DNA from: Serendipita indica DSM 11827
Lineage: Eukaryota; Basidiomycota; Agaricomycetes; Sebacinales; Serendipitaceae
Direction of reading: 5' to 3'
Assembly (NCBI GenBank): GCA_910890315.1
Contig: CAJVGD010000001.1
Location: 744,001-808,000, forward strand
DNA: 64,000 nucleotides
The stretch's first letter is position 1. Every line of letters starts with the position of its first letter. A program made the position numbers and the translations under genes. The notes below the pieces were generated by a model. The model was not told the origin of the DNA. It worked only from the letters and a program-made list of their open reading frames with translations, and did not search any database. Positions 24,765-37,788 of the stretch are shown here, piece after piece.

Positions 24765-26241
24765 ATGATCTTCAACGCACTTCTCTCGTTTACGCTCCTT
24801 CCTCTCGCTGCATTTGCAGCACCAACGAGCACCACTCGTGCCCCCATCAAGCGCTCCATCTCTCTTGGAGCACGCTCAGTCGCCCCCAGCGCATACATTG
24901 TCGCCATCAAGGCAGACACCGTCGATCCTGCAAACCGTGGCGCATGGCTCAACAAGATCATGTCTCAAGCAGGCGTAAGCATGTCGGACGCTGAGACGAG
25001 CTCACTCCGTCTTGGTTGGAACGAGACTGTCATGAATGGTATCGCTGGTACATTTTCTGACTCGACGCTCGATGTCATCCGTGCCCAAAGCGAGGTCGCC
25101 TATGTCGAGCCTGGTGCGTAACATTTCGCTTCAACACTCTTGAATCAGTTGCTAATGATCATTAGACTATGAGATGCGCATCTCTGAGACAGTTCAGCAG
25201 GATAACGCCCCTTGGGGTGTCTCCAGACTGTCCACTGGCCCCGTCTCTCTTCAAGGCCTCGATCCTCTCGCTCTCCAGTTTCCATACTTTTCAGATAGTA
25301 CGGGTGGCGCTGGAACAGATGTCTATGTCCTGGATACAGGAATACGCACCACTCATAGTGAATTTGGTGGACGGGCGACCTTCTTGCAGACGTTTGGCCC
25401 CGGTGTTCCTGGTCAAGACATAAACGGACGTAAGTGCTGTATCCAGCCATTATACTCCCTTGACTAACTCTCCAAAGATGGTACTCATGTTTCGGGCACG
25501 GTGGCTGGTAAAACCGTGGGCGTTGCAAAGCAGGCCTCTGTATTCATGATCAAATGTGTCGCAGACGACGGCTCCGCAGCAACCTCTGACATCATCTCTG
25601 CCATCAACCTCGCGGTTCAACGTTCTTCCGCCAACCCGAACCGACCCGCCGTCGTGAACATGTCCCTCGGGGGTCCCGTCTCTGCAGCACTCGATAGGGC
25701 CGTAGCGAATGCCGTCGCAAGCGGTCTCCCGTTCTGTGTCGCCGCAGGGAATGAAACCCAAGACGCCAACAACTCGAGTCCTGCCCGTCTCGCTCAAGTG
25801 ATTACCGTCGGTGCCACAGATATCAACGACCGTATTGCAAGCTTCTCCAACTTTGGAAACAAAGTCGACGTGTTTGCACCCGGTGATACGATTGTCTCTG
25901 CCTCTTTCCAGGGAGACGATCTCGGGGCAGTTCTCAGCGGAACGTCCATGGCATCACCACACATTGCTGGACTTGCTGCACTCATGATGGGACAGGCCGG
26001 TAAAATGACGCCTGCGCAACTCTCGACAGCCATCACGAGCGTTGCTCAAACAGGCCTGATTTCTGGAATTCCCAGAGGAACAACAAACACTCTTGCGTTC
26101 AATAATGCAGTACCAATTGCTCAGCTTCAGCAATCGTTGGCAAATCTAGGCCAGGCGGGCGCAGCAGCAAATGCGGCGACGACCGCAGTCGGTGCTGTAA
26201 CAACCGGAACTCGCCAGGGCGGTCGAAATAGGAATAACTAA
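24765..26241 (+). CDS. Secreted subtilisin-like serine protease (S8, proteinase K type)
   Basis: Extracellular endoprotease made as a preproenzyme. The start gives the signal peptide MIFNALLSFTLLPLAAFAAP, then an inhibitor I9 prodomain (SAYIVAIKADTVDPANRGAW, GIAGTFSDSTLDVIRAQ, VAYVEPD). The catalytic domain has the Asp motif VYVLDTGIRTTHSEFGG, and the His motif NGHGTHVSGTVAG assembled across the intron near 25429-25477. It also has the oxyanion Asn region FCVAAGNE and the Ser motif LSGTSMASPHIAGLAALM. The C-terminus is Ala/Gln-rich. Two introns were seen (about 25113-25166 and 25429-25477) and the stop is at 26239-26241. All three catalytic residues are present and the length is normal. Confidence 0.95.
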
Positions 26242-26473
26242 GGAGGACGCAGTTGGATACTTTGGTGCTTAGAGAGTAGGCCTTGATGGTCGCTACTCGT
26301 CGATCTGATACGGTGCTGCATACATTCGTCAATTTTTATCCTTTGTTTTCTTCGTGAAGAGTCATTCTGCACTCTTTTCGATGCTCTAGTTGCGGAATAA
26401 AGAAGCTGAAAGCAGAAACCTGGAGTGTCCCTGAGACAATAATCAGAAATGTTAGATTCTGATAATATCTTTT

Positions 26474-28081
26474 GTGTGCTGCAGATGTGGTGGCAGGCTC
26501 TCTGGACAACTTGGAATGCGACTACCGAAAGGTTTGCTCGTGGGCCTTTGGCCATGGGCCGTCAACGACGCCCAAACGCCCGAGGCACTCCCACCTTCAA
26601 CTCCCATACCTGCTTCAAGCAAACTCTCATTTACACTCCGCCATATCCATGGTCACCGTGGCTCTCAAGTCGCCCTCAAGGATATCTCTCCATCAGACCT
26701 CGTTAGAATTCAAACCTCCAATCCAGATTATCAAACTACATTTGATATACCACCCGTCAGAGTCAAGACGTACAAGCCACGCGAGCAAGCCCAATTTTTC
26801 CGCGTTCGTGAAGCGAGTGTGCGCCGAGCGTGGATGCAGCGGCGAGGATTCCCTATCAGTGTGCTGGACAAAGAAGAAGTCGTCGTCTGGGACGAGTGGG
26901 AAGTTCCGGGTCCAAACACAGGCGACCGCGAGACGCTGCGGACCTTGGCTAAGATGACGTGGAACGCATATATCCCGCCTGATGATGGGCAGTGGTATGA
27001 CCTAGGGGAAGACTGGGGCACAGTGAGTATTTTCGTAATATTATTAGATATTTGGAGAGGCACTGACGTTTTCTCAGACCATGCCCTTTGGTTGGGAACC
27101 AGACGCAGATGGACTTCGAGGACACGTATTTGTCACGAACAATAATGATACTGTCGTCGTTTCCATCAAAGGCACATCTGCGGGTGCCTTTGGGGGTGGA
27201 GGGCCGACTGTAGGTAACGACAAGTTAAACGACAACTTGTTGTTCAGGTAAGCGTCATTGCCCGTTACTAGCTCAACCTAATGGTTGAGTTTAGTTGCTG
27301 TTGTGCTCGTGTTGGTCCGACCTGGTCACCCGTTTGCGGGTGCTTTGGTGGACGAAATCGGTGCGATGAGAATTGCGTCCAAGAGGCACTCGCAAACGAT
27401 AGCCTTTTCTACCCTGTTGGCACGGTATGATCAACCATGTCACTCGATAACCGTACTGAGCGGATGCAGAACTTGTACAACAACATTACATACATGTATC
27501 CAAACGCCAACATCTGGTTCACCGGTCATAGTCTTGGGGGATCGCTCTCTGGACTCTTGGGCGTGACATTTGGGTCGCCCGTGGTCTCATTCGAATCCCC
27601 AGGAGACCGTATGCCCGCTAGGCGCTTGCACCTTCCCAAACCTGTACGTAACAACTTCTTCATATCAGTCGCAATCTCAATTATCACTCTAGCCGGACCT
27701 ACAGCATATTACCCACATATTTCACACTGCAGATCCTATTCCGATGGGAACATGCAATGGTGTCCTCTCTTCGTGTGCCATCGCAGGATTTGCGATGGAA
27801 AGCCGGTGTCACGTCGGAAAGAAGCGGCTTTATGATACAGTCTCGAGATATGGTTGGAGTCAGGACGTACGCACACATCGTATAGGTGTCATCATCGACA
27901 AGCTGCTTGCTGAAGACTGGGAAGAGGGTAAACCTGTTCCAGATGAGACATCAGACGGAGAGGACTGTGAGGTAGGATTAAAGAACTCGGCGCTTGTATG
28001 GCATCTGACAACCATTCATAGCAACAAGAATGCTACAGCTGGGAATATGGTGACTTCAACCTCTCGCTTGCTTCTCCTTAG
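26474..28081 (+). CDS. ATG15: Autophagic lipase ATG15
   Basis: Vacuolar phospholipase that dissolves autophagic-body membranes. Key segments in order: SFTLRHIHGHRG, EWEVPGPNTGDRETLRTLAK, MTWNAYIPPDDGQWYDLGED, then across introns MPFGWEPDADGLRGHVF, VVSIKGTSAG, GNDKLNDNLLFSCCCARVG, and the nucleophile elbow WFTGHSLGGSLSGLLG. The catalytic Asp lies in IFHTADPIPMGTCNG and the His in DVRTHRIGVII, completing the Ser-Asp-His triad. The end is DFNLSLASP with TAG at 28079-28081. The Cys-rich region and YxxxxNITYMYPNA are ATG15-specific within class 3 lipases. The exact start is uncertain: ATG 26474 or in-frame ATG 26516 (MRLPKGLLVGLWPWAV, a possible membrane anchor); an upstream exon is also possible. 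Confidence 0.88.
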
Positions 28082-28170
28082 ACGGCCCACTATACACATT
28101 TCATTCGGGTCAATTTGCATCCTGTACATTCCCAGTCTTACAATGCATACTTTACATCCACGGTAGCAGT

Positions 28171-30145
28171 TTATTCGCTCATCGCCTTGTCCTCCTCGCC
28201 AGAACTTGAGACGGGCGTTGCTCTTCCTCTCCCTCTCCCTCGTCCGCGTCCGCGCCCACGACCCCTCTTGATTGGAGCAGCAGGCGCCGCACTCGGGTTG
28301 GACTTGTCCGATTCGTTGCCTTCATCCGCATCGCCAGCTCCGCCCCCCATTCCTGACCCACCGCGCCCAGTCGCTCGCCCTCTACCACGCGGTTTACGAC
28401 CTGCACCTCTTCTCGCACCACCGCGGGCGCGTCCACGCCGGCCAGCACCTTCCATGGAAATCCCTCCATTATCCCCGCCAATCTCTCCTTTGTTATCTCT
28501 ATCCGTCCCAAAATACTCGTTTCGTGCAAAGTGTCGATCATTCACTCGTCTGTCGATGGCGCACATCGTCTCCTTCCTTCGCTTCATCTTGCATATCGCT
28601 ATCCCTGTTCGCTTCGGCCTCCAACCAGTCTTTGAGGTGCGGTGGTAGGATATCGGCACCGACACTGGGTGCACCTTGCAGGTAACGTAGGCGGGTGAGA
28701 ACATTGGCGACCATGTTCCGCAACGCAGCTGGAGAATTTTCATTATTCGTATGTTTTGACGCAAGCTGGGGATGAAGAACAAAGTCTGGTTGGAAGTAGC
28801 ACAGGTATGGCCCAATGGGAAGTGTGTTGGGAAGATGGGCACCGACAAGGACGCCTGTCTCATACGTCCAACATCGAGCGACGTTGTGGATCGTGTATCC
28901 TCCACCTCCTAGTACGAGAAGTGGTAGATTAAAGTTCTTGATGAACCTGACGCACTCGCCGTGTGCGTGGATAGATAGGTTGAACGCACCGAGCTTGTCG
29001 TTTCCAAGCGAGTCGGCACCGCACTGTAGGACGATGGAAGAAGGTTGGAAACTTGTGATCACTGCTTCCATGACTTGTCGGAATAGCGTCACATATGCGG
29101 TGTCGTCGATTCCGTCGGCGAGAGGGATATTGGTGCAGAAATGTTTCCCGTGTCCGCTTCCTGTGTCGGTGAATTTCCCGGTACCAGGGAAAAATTGTCC
29201 GTTATATTTGTGAAAAGAGACGGTGTAGACACGATTTGAGTGATAAAACGCTTGCTCAACACCATCACCGTGATGAATGTCAATGTCAATGTACAGCACG
29301 CGAGCATGATATCTGGAAAGCCTTTAGCGTGACCCCGGGCGCATTCGTTCGAGAACTATACCTGAGCATCTCTAAGATTGCGAGTACGATATCGTTGATG
29401 TAACAAAAACCGCTTGGTTCCGACTTCTTGGCGTGGTGAAGACCACCAGACCAATTGATGGCAATATCAGATTGGCCTTGAACAACACTTCTAGCACCTG
29501 CGAGGGACCCGCCGGCGTATTGCTTGAAAAATGTGTCCATCCCGCCAAACACAGGACAGTCGTCTGTGAATATTTCTTGCTCGTACAAATCGCCGATGGA
29601 CGAGTGGCGTGCTTGGGCTCTCTTGCTCGGCAGATGGGAAGTGTCAGTCGGCGAGTTCAATTCTATGTCACTCAGTACTTTTTGGGCTGCCTTGGTTCGA
29701 GTTTCCAATAGATTGAGATACCGTGGATCATGGTAGGTCTCAAGTTCTTGTCTCGTTGCCGGAAGCGAATCATGAATTTGGTCAATAAGAGCGTCGAGCT
29801 TGTAACTGATCACGAGAGAATTTGTGAGAGTAAGACGATGAGGTTTCATTGGGTGTGTATCCTGGTCGTCGAGTTGTCAGTTTTCCGGTTTCAAAACAGT
29901 GTTACTAAGGGCTTTACGAACGCCATAATGATATTCTCCAACACCCTTTGGAAAGTAGTAGGAAACAATTGGACGAGAATGGGGCTACGCGTTTGTGAAG
30001 AGAGTGTCAGAGCCATTCATTCATCCTACAATATCACACGTACATTCATTCTCTCCGTGTCCCATGTCGCAAATGATTCTGCTGCCTTTTCAAATGGCTC
30101 ATCCGAGGCAAACGTGATCGTAGTAGCCGCAGACTTTCGGACCAT
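28171..30145 (-). CDS. HOS2: Histone deacetylase, class I, HOS2/HDAC3-like
   Basis: Zinc-dependent lysine deacetylase, probably in a Set3/SMRT-type corepressor. The start at 30145 gives MVRKSAATTITFASDEP. Exon 2 gives RPIVSYYFPKGVGEYHYG, joined to DTHPMKPHRLTLTNSL. Catalytic motifs: WSGGLHHAKKSEPSGFCYIN, then YIDIDIHHGDGVEQAFY, SFHKYNGQFFPGTG, GADSLGNDKLGAFNLSIHAH and LVLGGGGYTIHNVAR. NGQFFPGTG and KHFCTNIPLADGIDD favour HOS2 over RPD3. The C-terminus is odd: the frame switches near 28520-28570 into a tail of repeated Arg-Gly units (RGRGRGRGRGRGRGR) ending EEDKAMSE, stop 28171-28173. A 49-nt GT-AG intron (GTGCGC to AACGAG) would connect the frames; a one-base indel is the alternative. Confidence 0.9.
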
Positions 30146-30178
30146 CTTCTCTAAAACTCTGTCCTCAGCGTTCCCGAG

Positions 30179-32900
30179 CTAATGGCTTTTTGATTGTTTG
30201 TTGAAGATGCGAAATAGACGCCGAGTGAAGCCAGAAGGTTCTTTGAGATTGCTTCTTAGAAACCCAGGATTGTGGGCGGAAACCAAGGTATAGCCAACCG
30301 AGATACACTTTCTAGTACAGAAATAAACAACAGACCCTCCTTGAGCTACGAATCTTCTAGTTCCTCCACATATCTCAAGATACTTCGAGTCACAGATCGA
30401 TAGCGAGTAGGGTCTTAGGCCGCGGATAAGCACACGTACGGCGACACGTTGAGACTTACTGCTAAACACATATCCTGAGAAGATGTAGTTGATATTAAGT
30501 TCGTGCTTGGGAATGTCAGTCCATAGGCTCCTCAACGACGCGTAAAGGTTTGTACCTTGTCACATACTGACTCTCGACTCCAGTCATATGCAGTGCCTGC
30601 GAGCTTTGTCCAAGTATCCAACTTCGGCTTCTTGTGACAAAGCCATTCAAGGACCGCTGTTGGCAATGGCGGGTCGGCGAGGACGGCTCGAACCTCTTCA
30701 CAGGAGAGAGGGTTTGTAACTGGGTCCCTAAATGTCGAGTCACTCATTCCTCTGAAATATACTGGCTCCTTGCAGGCGTGCATGGAGAGACTGCAGAGCT
30801 GACATCCCGGTCTAACAATGATCAGTCAACCAGAAGGGCCATAGACAACAACGTACATGTTGCGATCAAAGTATATTTCGGCTAATCCTGCCATTGAAAT
30901 CTCAAAATTCGATAAACGCTTTGCGTATCGGCCTCGGAGTAGCTCGAGCAAAGGCTCACGGAGAATTAATCCAATTGTCGTGGGTAGCCCAATGGTTCTG
31001 ATGCTCGTCACATCCCTATCTTGCAAGAAATTCCGACGTTCGAGCATCAGGAATAAGAGGTCCCATTCGGGGTACGCTTGAAACTCGATTTGTTCCAGAG
31101 TCGGGCAGTGTTTGGGATATAGAATGAGATGGAGCAAAAATTCGTTTGATATTTTAGCGCTTGCTGCAGTGAAAGTAATGAGCTTCAGGGACTGTAGTGA
31201 TGTGACTTCCCACCGGAGCTCTCTGAAGCCCCAGGTGATACTGAATAGGTTCTGGTACGCCGATGAATCAAAGGTAACGCTCGAAGGTACTCCAATCTTT
31301 GAAGAGAGATCTTCAAAGAATTGAATGGCGACCAGATTGGGGCAGTCAAGCTGCGAGACGGCCAAAGGCATCAGCTCTGATGGTAGAAAGAGTAGCAGAT
31401 TCTCCAGGGATCTAGAGAGAATCCGAGGGGTCTCCTTGGCTGTTAGGCTTGTGAGATCCAGATGAAGGGTCCGTAATCCCGACAAAGTGGGGACCAGCGA
31501 GAAAGGAAAGGTATGGTCATGACAAGCATGAAGTATTAGCTCCTCCAAGTGCGAAGAGCCCTTGAAGATGTGAAGGAGTTTGGCTGTCTTTTCGGCCTGA
31601 GAGGGTGATTCGTCCTCTGGCATTGATCGGACTTCGTAAGTCGAAAAGGAAATGCTGAAAAGACGGAGATTTTGGGGGGCGTCTTCCGTCACTAGATCAA
31701 ATTTATTCATCTTGGGAGTGATATACTTGATGTAGAGGCTAAGCTCCATCAAGTTTCGAAGCCCCCCAATCACCGACAACAGCTGAGAGAGCAGCTTCCA
31801 ACTGACTGAGACTGTGAGTCGTGTAATGTTGGGACAGAGTCGAATTAGGTCGGCGATGCGGTGATCGTGATGCTTCTGATAATGAAGCAGATCGAGCTTT
31901 TCCAGCGGCGGAGGAAGCGGTTGGTCGAGTTCATATCTCAGGCTATCCTCTTTCCGAGTATCAATTGACCACCCGTACTCGGCAACGTCGTCGGCGTCGT
32001 CGAGCCATAGGTGTGTCAGATGAGGAAACCGCGCCATGACCATGAACCATCGGTTGACCGTCGAGTTTGTATTCAACTCTTGTAAATACCGGAGGTCATT
32101 GTCCATCACTGCGTGAAATGGCAATGACTCGCCAAGTATGCTCTTGAGACGGGGCATATTTCGTAACACAACCCATTCTCTGGGAAACATACGATACATG
32201 CCATCCAATCTCAACTCTTCCAGATTGGGAAGATGACCAAGAGTGTCAAGCAGGGTGTAAAGCGAGGGGTCTTCTGGATCGAGCTCCTCGTTCGACTTCA
32301 TCAACGGTCTCCGAATAGTGATTGACCGTATTCTTTGTGTGTGAGGTCGAATTATGGACAGTATCTTATCCCAATCTCGCGTAGGATGGTCGATATGTAG
32401 TGTAAGTGGGTGGTTTCTCGAAAGATAGAGGCCAAGATATAATCTTGCCTCCAAATCTGAGTCAGAGAGGCCCTTTGAGTTTGAGGTCAGTAGATATATA
32501 GGAATTTTATCTAATTACGCACCGGGCCAATGCTTATGTCTGCCCAGATATCTTTGACGTCCATAATACACGCCCGCCATCTCGCACTGACCAGCGTGAG
32601 TCCTAATAAGTCCTGGACAGACGTTCCATTCTCCCGGTACACGAGTTCCTTGAGCAACACGACCCAGATCTCTATCGGGAGGTGATTAATAGGGTCTGGC
32701 AGCGGCCCTCGCAGCGAGTCAATTTGCGTTTGCACAATGTTGTTATAACGGTCTTTCAGAGACGCTATCCATGGCCTCTGTCTGTGTGAACTGTGCGTTT
32801 CTGCATCTTGAATCTGCGAGAGCAGCACCAGACGCTCTCGCTCCGTTTCCTGCGCTTGAGCACTATCTTCTGGAGAGAAAAGAGCCACCCCATACACCAT
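30179..32900 (-). CDS. F-box/LRR-type protein
   Basis: Probable substrate receptor of an SCF ubiquitin ligase. The start at 32900 gives MVYGVALFSPEDSAQAQE, a helical ETERERLVLLSQIQ segment, then the F-box NHLPIEIWVVLLKELVYR with SARWRACIMDVKDIWADISI. A 52-nt intron leads in phase to a long leucine-rich region (30840-32460; LGHLPNLEELRLDGMYR, HLEELILHACHDHTF) that is irregular LRR, as in the expanded F-box families of Agaricomycetes. The C-terminal part is less sure. A good GTACGT...GTCAG intron (~30795-30855) joins it to SMHACKEPVYFRG, and another joins SVCDK to HELNINYIFSGYVFSS, ending at 30179. The segment left of 30790 could instead be a separate small gene. Confidence 0.65.
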
Positions 32901-33111
32901 TTTTTGGTACCCTACGCCTTCCTGTCTAAGGTTTTCTCGGAATTCTCAGAGGTGTGCACTCCAAGTTGAGATTGAATTGGCAAGGGGAAGACGGTCCGCG
33001 CTTTCTGGACAAAGTGGTGAAGACATAAATTCAACGAGACAAACGATACATGCAAGACAAAAAGGGAAGCCCAGGCTACACAAGGGTGGTAAAACATCAG
33101 ATCCGAGAAAA

Positions 33112-36100
33112 TTAGTTGGTTCCGGCGGGTACTCCCGCGGCAGACTTCGGCAACGTTTGTTGAGCCTTGGTCATTCCTTTGCCGAGCTGTTCAAACATCT
33201 TCTTCTTGCTCTCGAGGTACGTCTTGCCAACTTGTGAAACTTCCTGGTCGGGTAGCTGTTCAAGCATCAGATCCATGAATGCATATGTTAACAGGAGACA
33301 AACAATATCCAGTACGCCACTGCTTCGACGGTCCTGAAGCCACTTCTGCCGAGTTTCAGGGGAAAAGTCGATTGCGTCGCCAAGTTTGGTGATCTCTTGC
33401 GCAGCATGTTCGAGTAGGGACATTGCCTTGACTCGTAGCGGCTTGAAGCTCTGATACCTTGTCAGAATGTCATCTCTCCCATTTTTCAGCTCACATACCG
33501 GGTGAGTCTTCTTCTTGCTTCCACCAAGAGCGAATCGCGCGGTCAAGAGGTGAGCGACGAAAACTGTTTCATGGACCATTTGTGCGACGTGTAGGTGCTC
33601 CCATGGAAGGCTTGTAGGCTTGGCCAGAGTATCGTCGAAAAGTTTTTGGAATTCTACCAGATATCAAAATTTTGAGCGCAGAAGCAAACCGGCTTACCAT
33701 CGAGCATATCAAGGATCTCTGTAGGTGGCTCTTTGACAGGTTCGCCGAGATCTTTCGGAATGGGTGGAACTTCCATGGGTTCGTGAAGTGTCAACATGCC
33801 AGTGAATACCTTCATATCGCCAACTTTCACACCGATTCCTCCCTCACCCCCAGATGCTGCTGTACCTTCTGTACCATTGGACAGACCGTTGGACTTTTTC
33901 CCAATGTTGGACTTTGCTTTGGAATTCGACACTCCGCCCGTTACACTTGTTGCCGCAGCTCCATTGGTCGTTGCGGCATACTTCGCTTTGGCTGCGGAGA
34001 GGGTAGAGACAGCGTTGGTCATGACGGCATGTTTGAGTGGTGCGTGATGAGGAGCAAGCCATGCGATGCATGCGCGGCTAAACTTGAAGAACAGTTGCTC
34101 TGCCGCGGTCAATTGCTGGAGGTCCGCTTCGTTAAAGGTCCTGAGCTTTGAGAGCACAGTGGTTTGCTCTTCCTCGGTCCAGAGCTGCTCGCTACTCTCA
34201 TGAAGGATGAGGATCCACAGCTGGAGCATGGTAATAAACCATTGCTTCTGCATATAATGTGAGTTGCTATCCAGATTGGAGTACAATACTAACCGATAGA
34301 GGCCGTCCACCTATACTCGTGATATCTTCTATTGATGCGGCGCCCTGGGGTTGAAAGTTGGGAAGAAGTGCAAAATCACGGTTGTCGTGATGTGCTTATA
34401 ATAACGTCAGGCCAGCATAGACAGATTGGCGAACACTTACTTCTGCTCCAGACGAAGCGGAGCTCGACAAGTTCAACTTCGACATTCTCAGGGGTCAGAC
34501 CTTCGTGAACGTTCTTCATTCTAAAATGCTCCAATTTGGTCAGATCCCTCTGCAAAGAGTTTTCGACCTTGTCTTCGAGGAGCACGAATTCAGCGATCTG
34601 CGAATATCGTTCGAATTGGAAGGCCTTGACCAGTTGCTCAGATACCTATCAAATATCAGTTTAGCTCATCGAGCTTTCAGGCGGAGGACTTACATCAACA
34701 CCATGAATAGCATATATCTGGCTGCTCTCAACGCACTCGTTGATCAAACTCAAATCGCCAGCGCTCCCAAGACTAAAGGTGCTTGCTCGAGAGAGCACAT
34801 GGTGGCTGAGCGTGTCATGCTGGATGCCTTTCAGGTTTGCCATGGTGAAGTTCTGAAGAGCGAGAGCAGGAGCACCGAGCAGCCGATACAGTCGAACGAG
34901 TAGAAGTCGGAACGGATACGCCCATCGTGACTTGGAGGCACCTTGCTCCAGTACGACGAGCGCGTCAAGGAGAAGGGCCACAAATTTGTCCTGTGCAAGC
35001 GCTGGGGTTTCCTCAGATGGTGCTTGCCCTTGACATTGGATGTAATATGCGTTGAGAAGTGCCGAGGCGGCGAGAAGAGCGAGGTCGTCGGCCGGTTGTA
35101 ACTCTGTCGAGACGAGTTCCTTGCCCAATGGCAACGCCTCAATGTATAGCTTCAGGCAATGCTTCGCAAACTGAAGTTCCGAGTCAATGGTCGTTGCGTC
35201 ACTCGAGCTGCTTAATCTCTGAAGCTTGAGAATGTTGATTGTCTGCTGCACAGTGTTCAAATCCGAGGTGCTCTGCACAATTTTTTCGAGATGAGCATCC
35301 CATTTGGCCTTTTCATCCCCTTCTAGCTCCCGAACGTAGGGGAGCAAGTCCTCCAATAGGACGGCTTTGGTGCCAAACATGTCAAAGTATGCTGTCAGCG
35401 CGTCCACATAGTTTGGTGCACCTATTGACAGCATCAGCTCATCCTCCCCTTGTTTTAGGATATGTACCTTCATCGGCAAGGCCAGAGTTTCTGACCCGCC
35501 TTTCAAACTCTAGGACACCAAGATGACTTGCCCTCTCGCCTGTTGGCACCTTTGCGTCGTCCTTCTCTGCGAGACTGTATACAAACTTGCGCGTCTCTGC
35601 TAGTGTCAATGGAGTCTTGGTTGGTTCAGGAGCTGGAGTAGTCTCCTGTTCTGTTTTCTCGGTGTCGGCCCCCTCGCCTTCTTGCTTGGGTGTAGGGGGT
35701 TCTGGTGATTGCACAAGACAAGGAAGATTGTCTTGATTTGGCGAGTCGCCCGCATTTTTGAAGAACTTGAACATAGCATCGAAAAACGTTGAGAAGGTCG
35801 TCCAGTTTCGATTACTAGAATACAGAGGGGCTTCAATATCCTTCTATCTCAGCCAAATAGGATACTTACCCCTTGTCAAGCCTCATGGCCATCGTCTCTG
35901 CTTCCTGTTTCCAATCGCTGGCCTTTTTAGCGACGTCGGCACGAAGTTCCTCGAGATGTAGCGAGTTATTGGCTACATTATGGACCAGTGGAGTGCTCAG
36001 TAGCTGATTGGGTACCAACCATCGGCTTTCCTCGGCTGGACCTGGAACGATGGTTAGAGATGAAGCAGATGCGGCACAATGATGCAAACCATTATCCTGG

Positions 36101-37390
36101 TCTCCAGCTTCTGCGATTCTTCTGAGAACATCTCCCCATAGCCAGAGACGTTCAACAGTCATCCCTCTCAGTACTTTTTGGGGGCCGATAGCCTCTGCTT
36201 CTGATCAAACACTTAGCACAAGGTGAAGCAGTACAATAATGCACACCTTTTGTTTCGACCATGGTCTCAATAAGACGCTGAGCGAGCGTGAGTGCCAACG
36301 TCCGCTTCTTGCGACGACTGAGGGAGAGATCCGGGCCAGTTGTTTGTGGTGGTGCACCATGCTTCGCAACATAGTCCTCTGAAATGAGATTATTAATCGC
36401 GTGCTTCAGAAGAATGCAGTCAACATACCGAGGAGCTTGCGATCTTCTTCTTCTTCCTTTTTGCGATTGTCCTCCCACTCCTTAACAGATGCTGGGGGTG
36501 GAATCATGACCAAAACTGGCACAGGAGGGGGTGGGTTGGGATGATCGGATTGCATGAGCGAAGCCATGACAGACCAATAGAGATAGCGAAGAGCTGGAGG
36601 AGCTGCTGGTTGTCAATTTGAGAGAGTATAGTACTATAGGAGCTCACCTTGGGCTTCTTCTTGTCCCTTTGGTGGCGCAAATGCCCGGTAAAGCTTGAAG
36701 GCTGTCGACTGTGCCATGGCCCAATGACCCGTCTTGACCATGGCCATGAACGCTTGAGCTCCTAGCTCCTCAATCTGCTGCATTTTGGAAGAGATCTCCG
36801 CTTCTAAGAGGCCCTTTGAACCTTTGATCTTTGCGGCACGTTTCTTCATCTCGTCACACTCTTTTTGTGAGCGATTCCAGGCATTGACCCACATGCCCAC
36901 CATATCCTTTGGACGATCAAGAGGTTTGAGCGAGTGTGCAAGTGTACTCAGTACCGAATCCTCTGTCGGTGTCTCCTCGAGGAGCGCAGTGGTGAGTGCG
37001 CTCGCCTCATCGAGCTTGTTTCCTCTGACGAGCGCGAGGATTTTCAGCGCCGTGATGAGCTGTCGAGAGTTTGTTGAAGAGTTGGCTGGAGCGGAAAGAG
37101 CCGATCCTGGGGGAGGTGGACTTGGATACTTTTTTAGGAGCTTGTTGCATTGGGTCAATGCGGATTTTGCATTTCCGGTGTCCAATGCCTCTGAAAACAA
37201 AGCATGACACGTCAGAGACGGGACTGGACGCGTGAAAAGGGCAGCGACGAGATTTTGCCGTCGGTATTGTCACGTAGCATTTGGGAGGACGTGCGGAGTC
37301 CCGTAGAGATGTGCAAAAGAAGCACTGACCATAGATAGGTTTGAGCTGGCGTTCTTCGACGGCTTGAAGTCGCGCGTTTTGCTGCGCCAT
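33112..37390 (-). CDS. NAA25: NatB N-terminal acetyltransferase auxiliary subunit NAA25 (Mdm20)
   Basis: Ribosome-anchoring TPR subunit of NatB, which acetylates proteins starting Met-Asp/Glu/Asn/Gln. The start at 37390 gives MAQQNARLQAVEERQLKPIY, joined to EALDTGNAKSALTQCNKLLK, the typical first TPR. Further repeats include LKILALVRGNKLDEASALTT and MVGMWVNAWNRSQKECDEMK. The conserved family core is RLLGAPALALQNFTMANLKG with IQHDTLSHHVLSRA, and the C-terminal helical part has YMQKQWFITMLQLWILI. An Ala/Ser/Asn-rich low-complexity insert (33840-34010) is probably a disordered loop. The end is AAGVPAGTN with the stop at 33112-33114. It spans about ten exons. The 400 bases between its start and the ATP17 start form a divergent promoter. 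Confidence 0.85.
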
Positions 37391-37788
37391 GGAATGTCGC
37401 TGGATCGTAGACTAGATCTATAAGACTGAAAACGCGTGTGGAAGGATTGTTGCTAAACAAAATGAATCAGTAAGCATGTATGAATATCATCACAGAGCAA
37501 AACATAGCAAGAACACTTGTGCCAGCAGCACGCAAGCTCGTCGCGCAACTCGGCAGGCAGCCGTTGCTCTTGCACGCATGTGGGAATCCTCGACGCTTAC
37601 AGGTACTATCCAGAGCTGTAGATCTCGTCGTCGTCACACACGGGCTTAATGGTTTACTTTTTTGCAACAACTGGCCAAAGGGGTAGCGTCGAAAAGTCAC
37701 AAGCTTCGGATTAGCTAAGCCGTTCAACTTTGAACTCTGACCACCATCGCTGGTCTGCACCGTAATATTCTAGAAATTATCTTAGAGG
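37391..37788. promoter_or_regulatory. Divergent promoter NAA25 / ATP17
   Basis: About 400 bases between two divergent start codons. Open frames here have no recognisable content. No clear TATA box was picked out. Confidence 0.5.

Noticed and set aside
28115-28648. Proline/Arg-rich plus-strand open frame
   Set aside because: It is the reverse reading of the Arg-Gly repeats in the deacetylase tail; GC-rich repeats keep several frames open.
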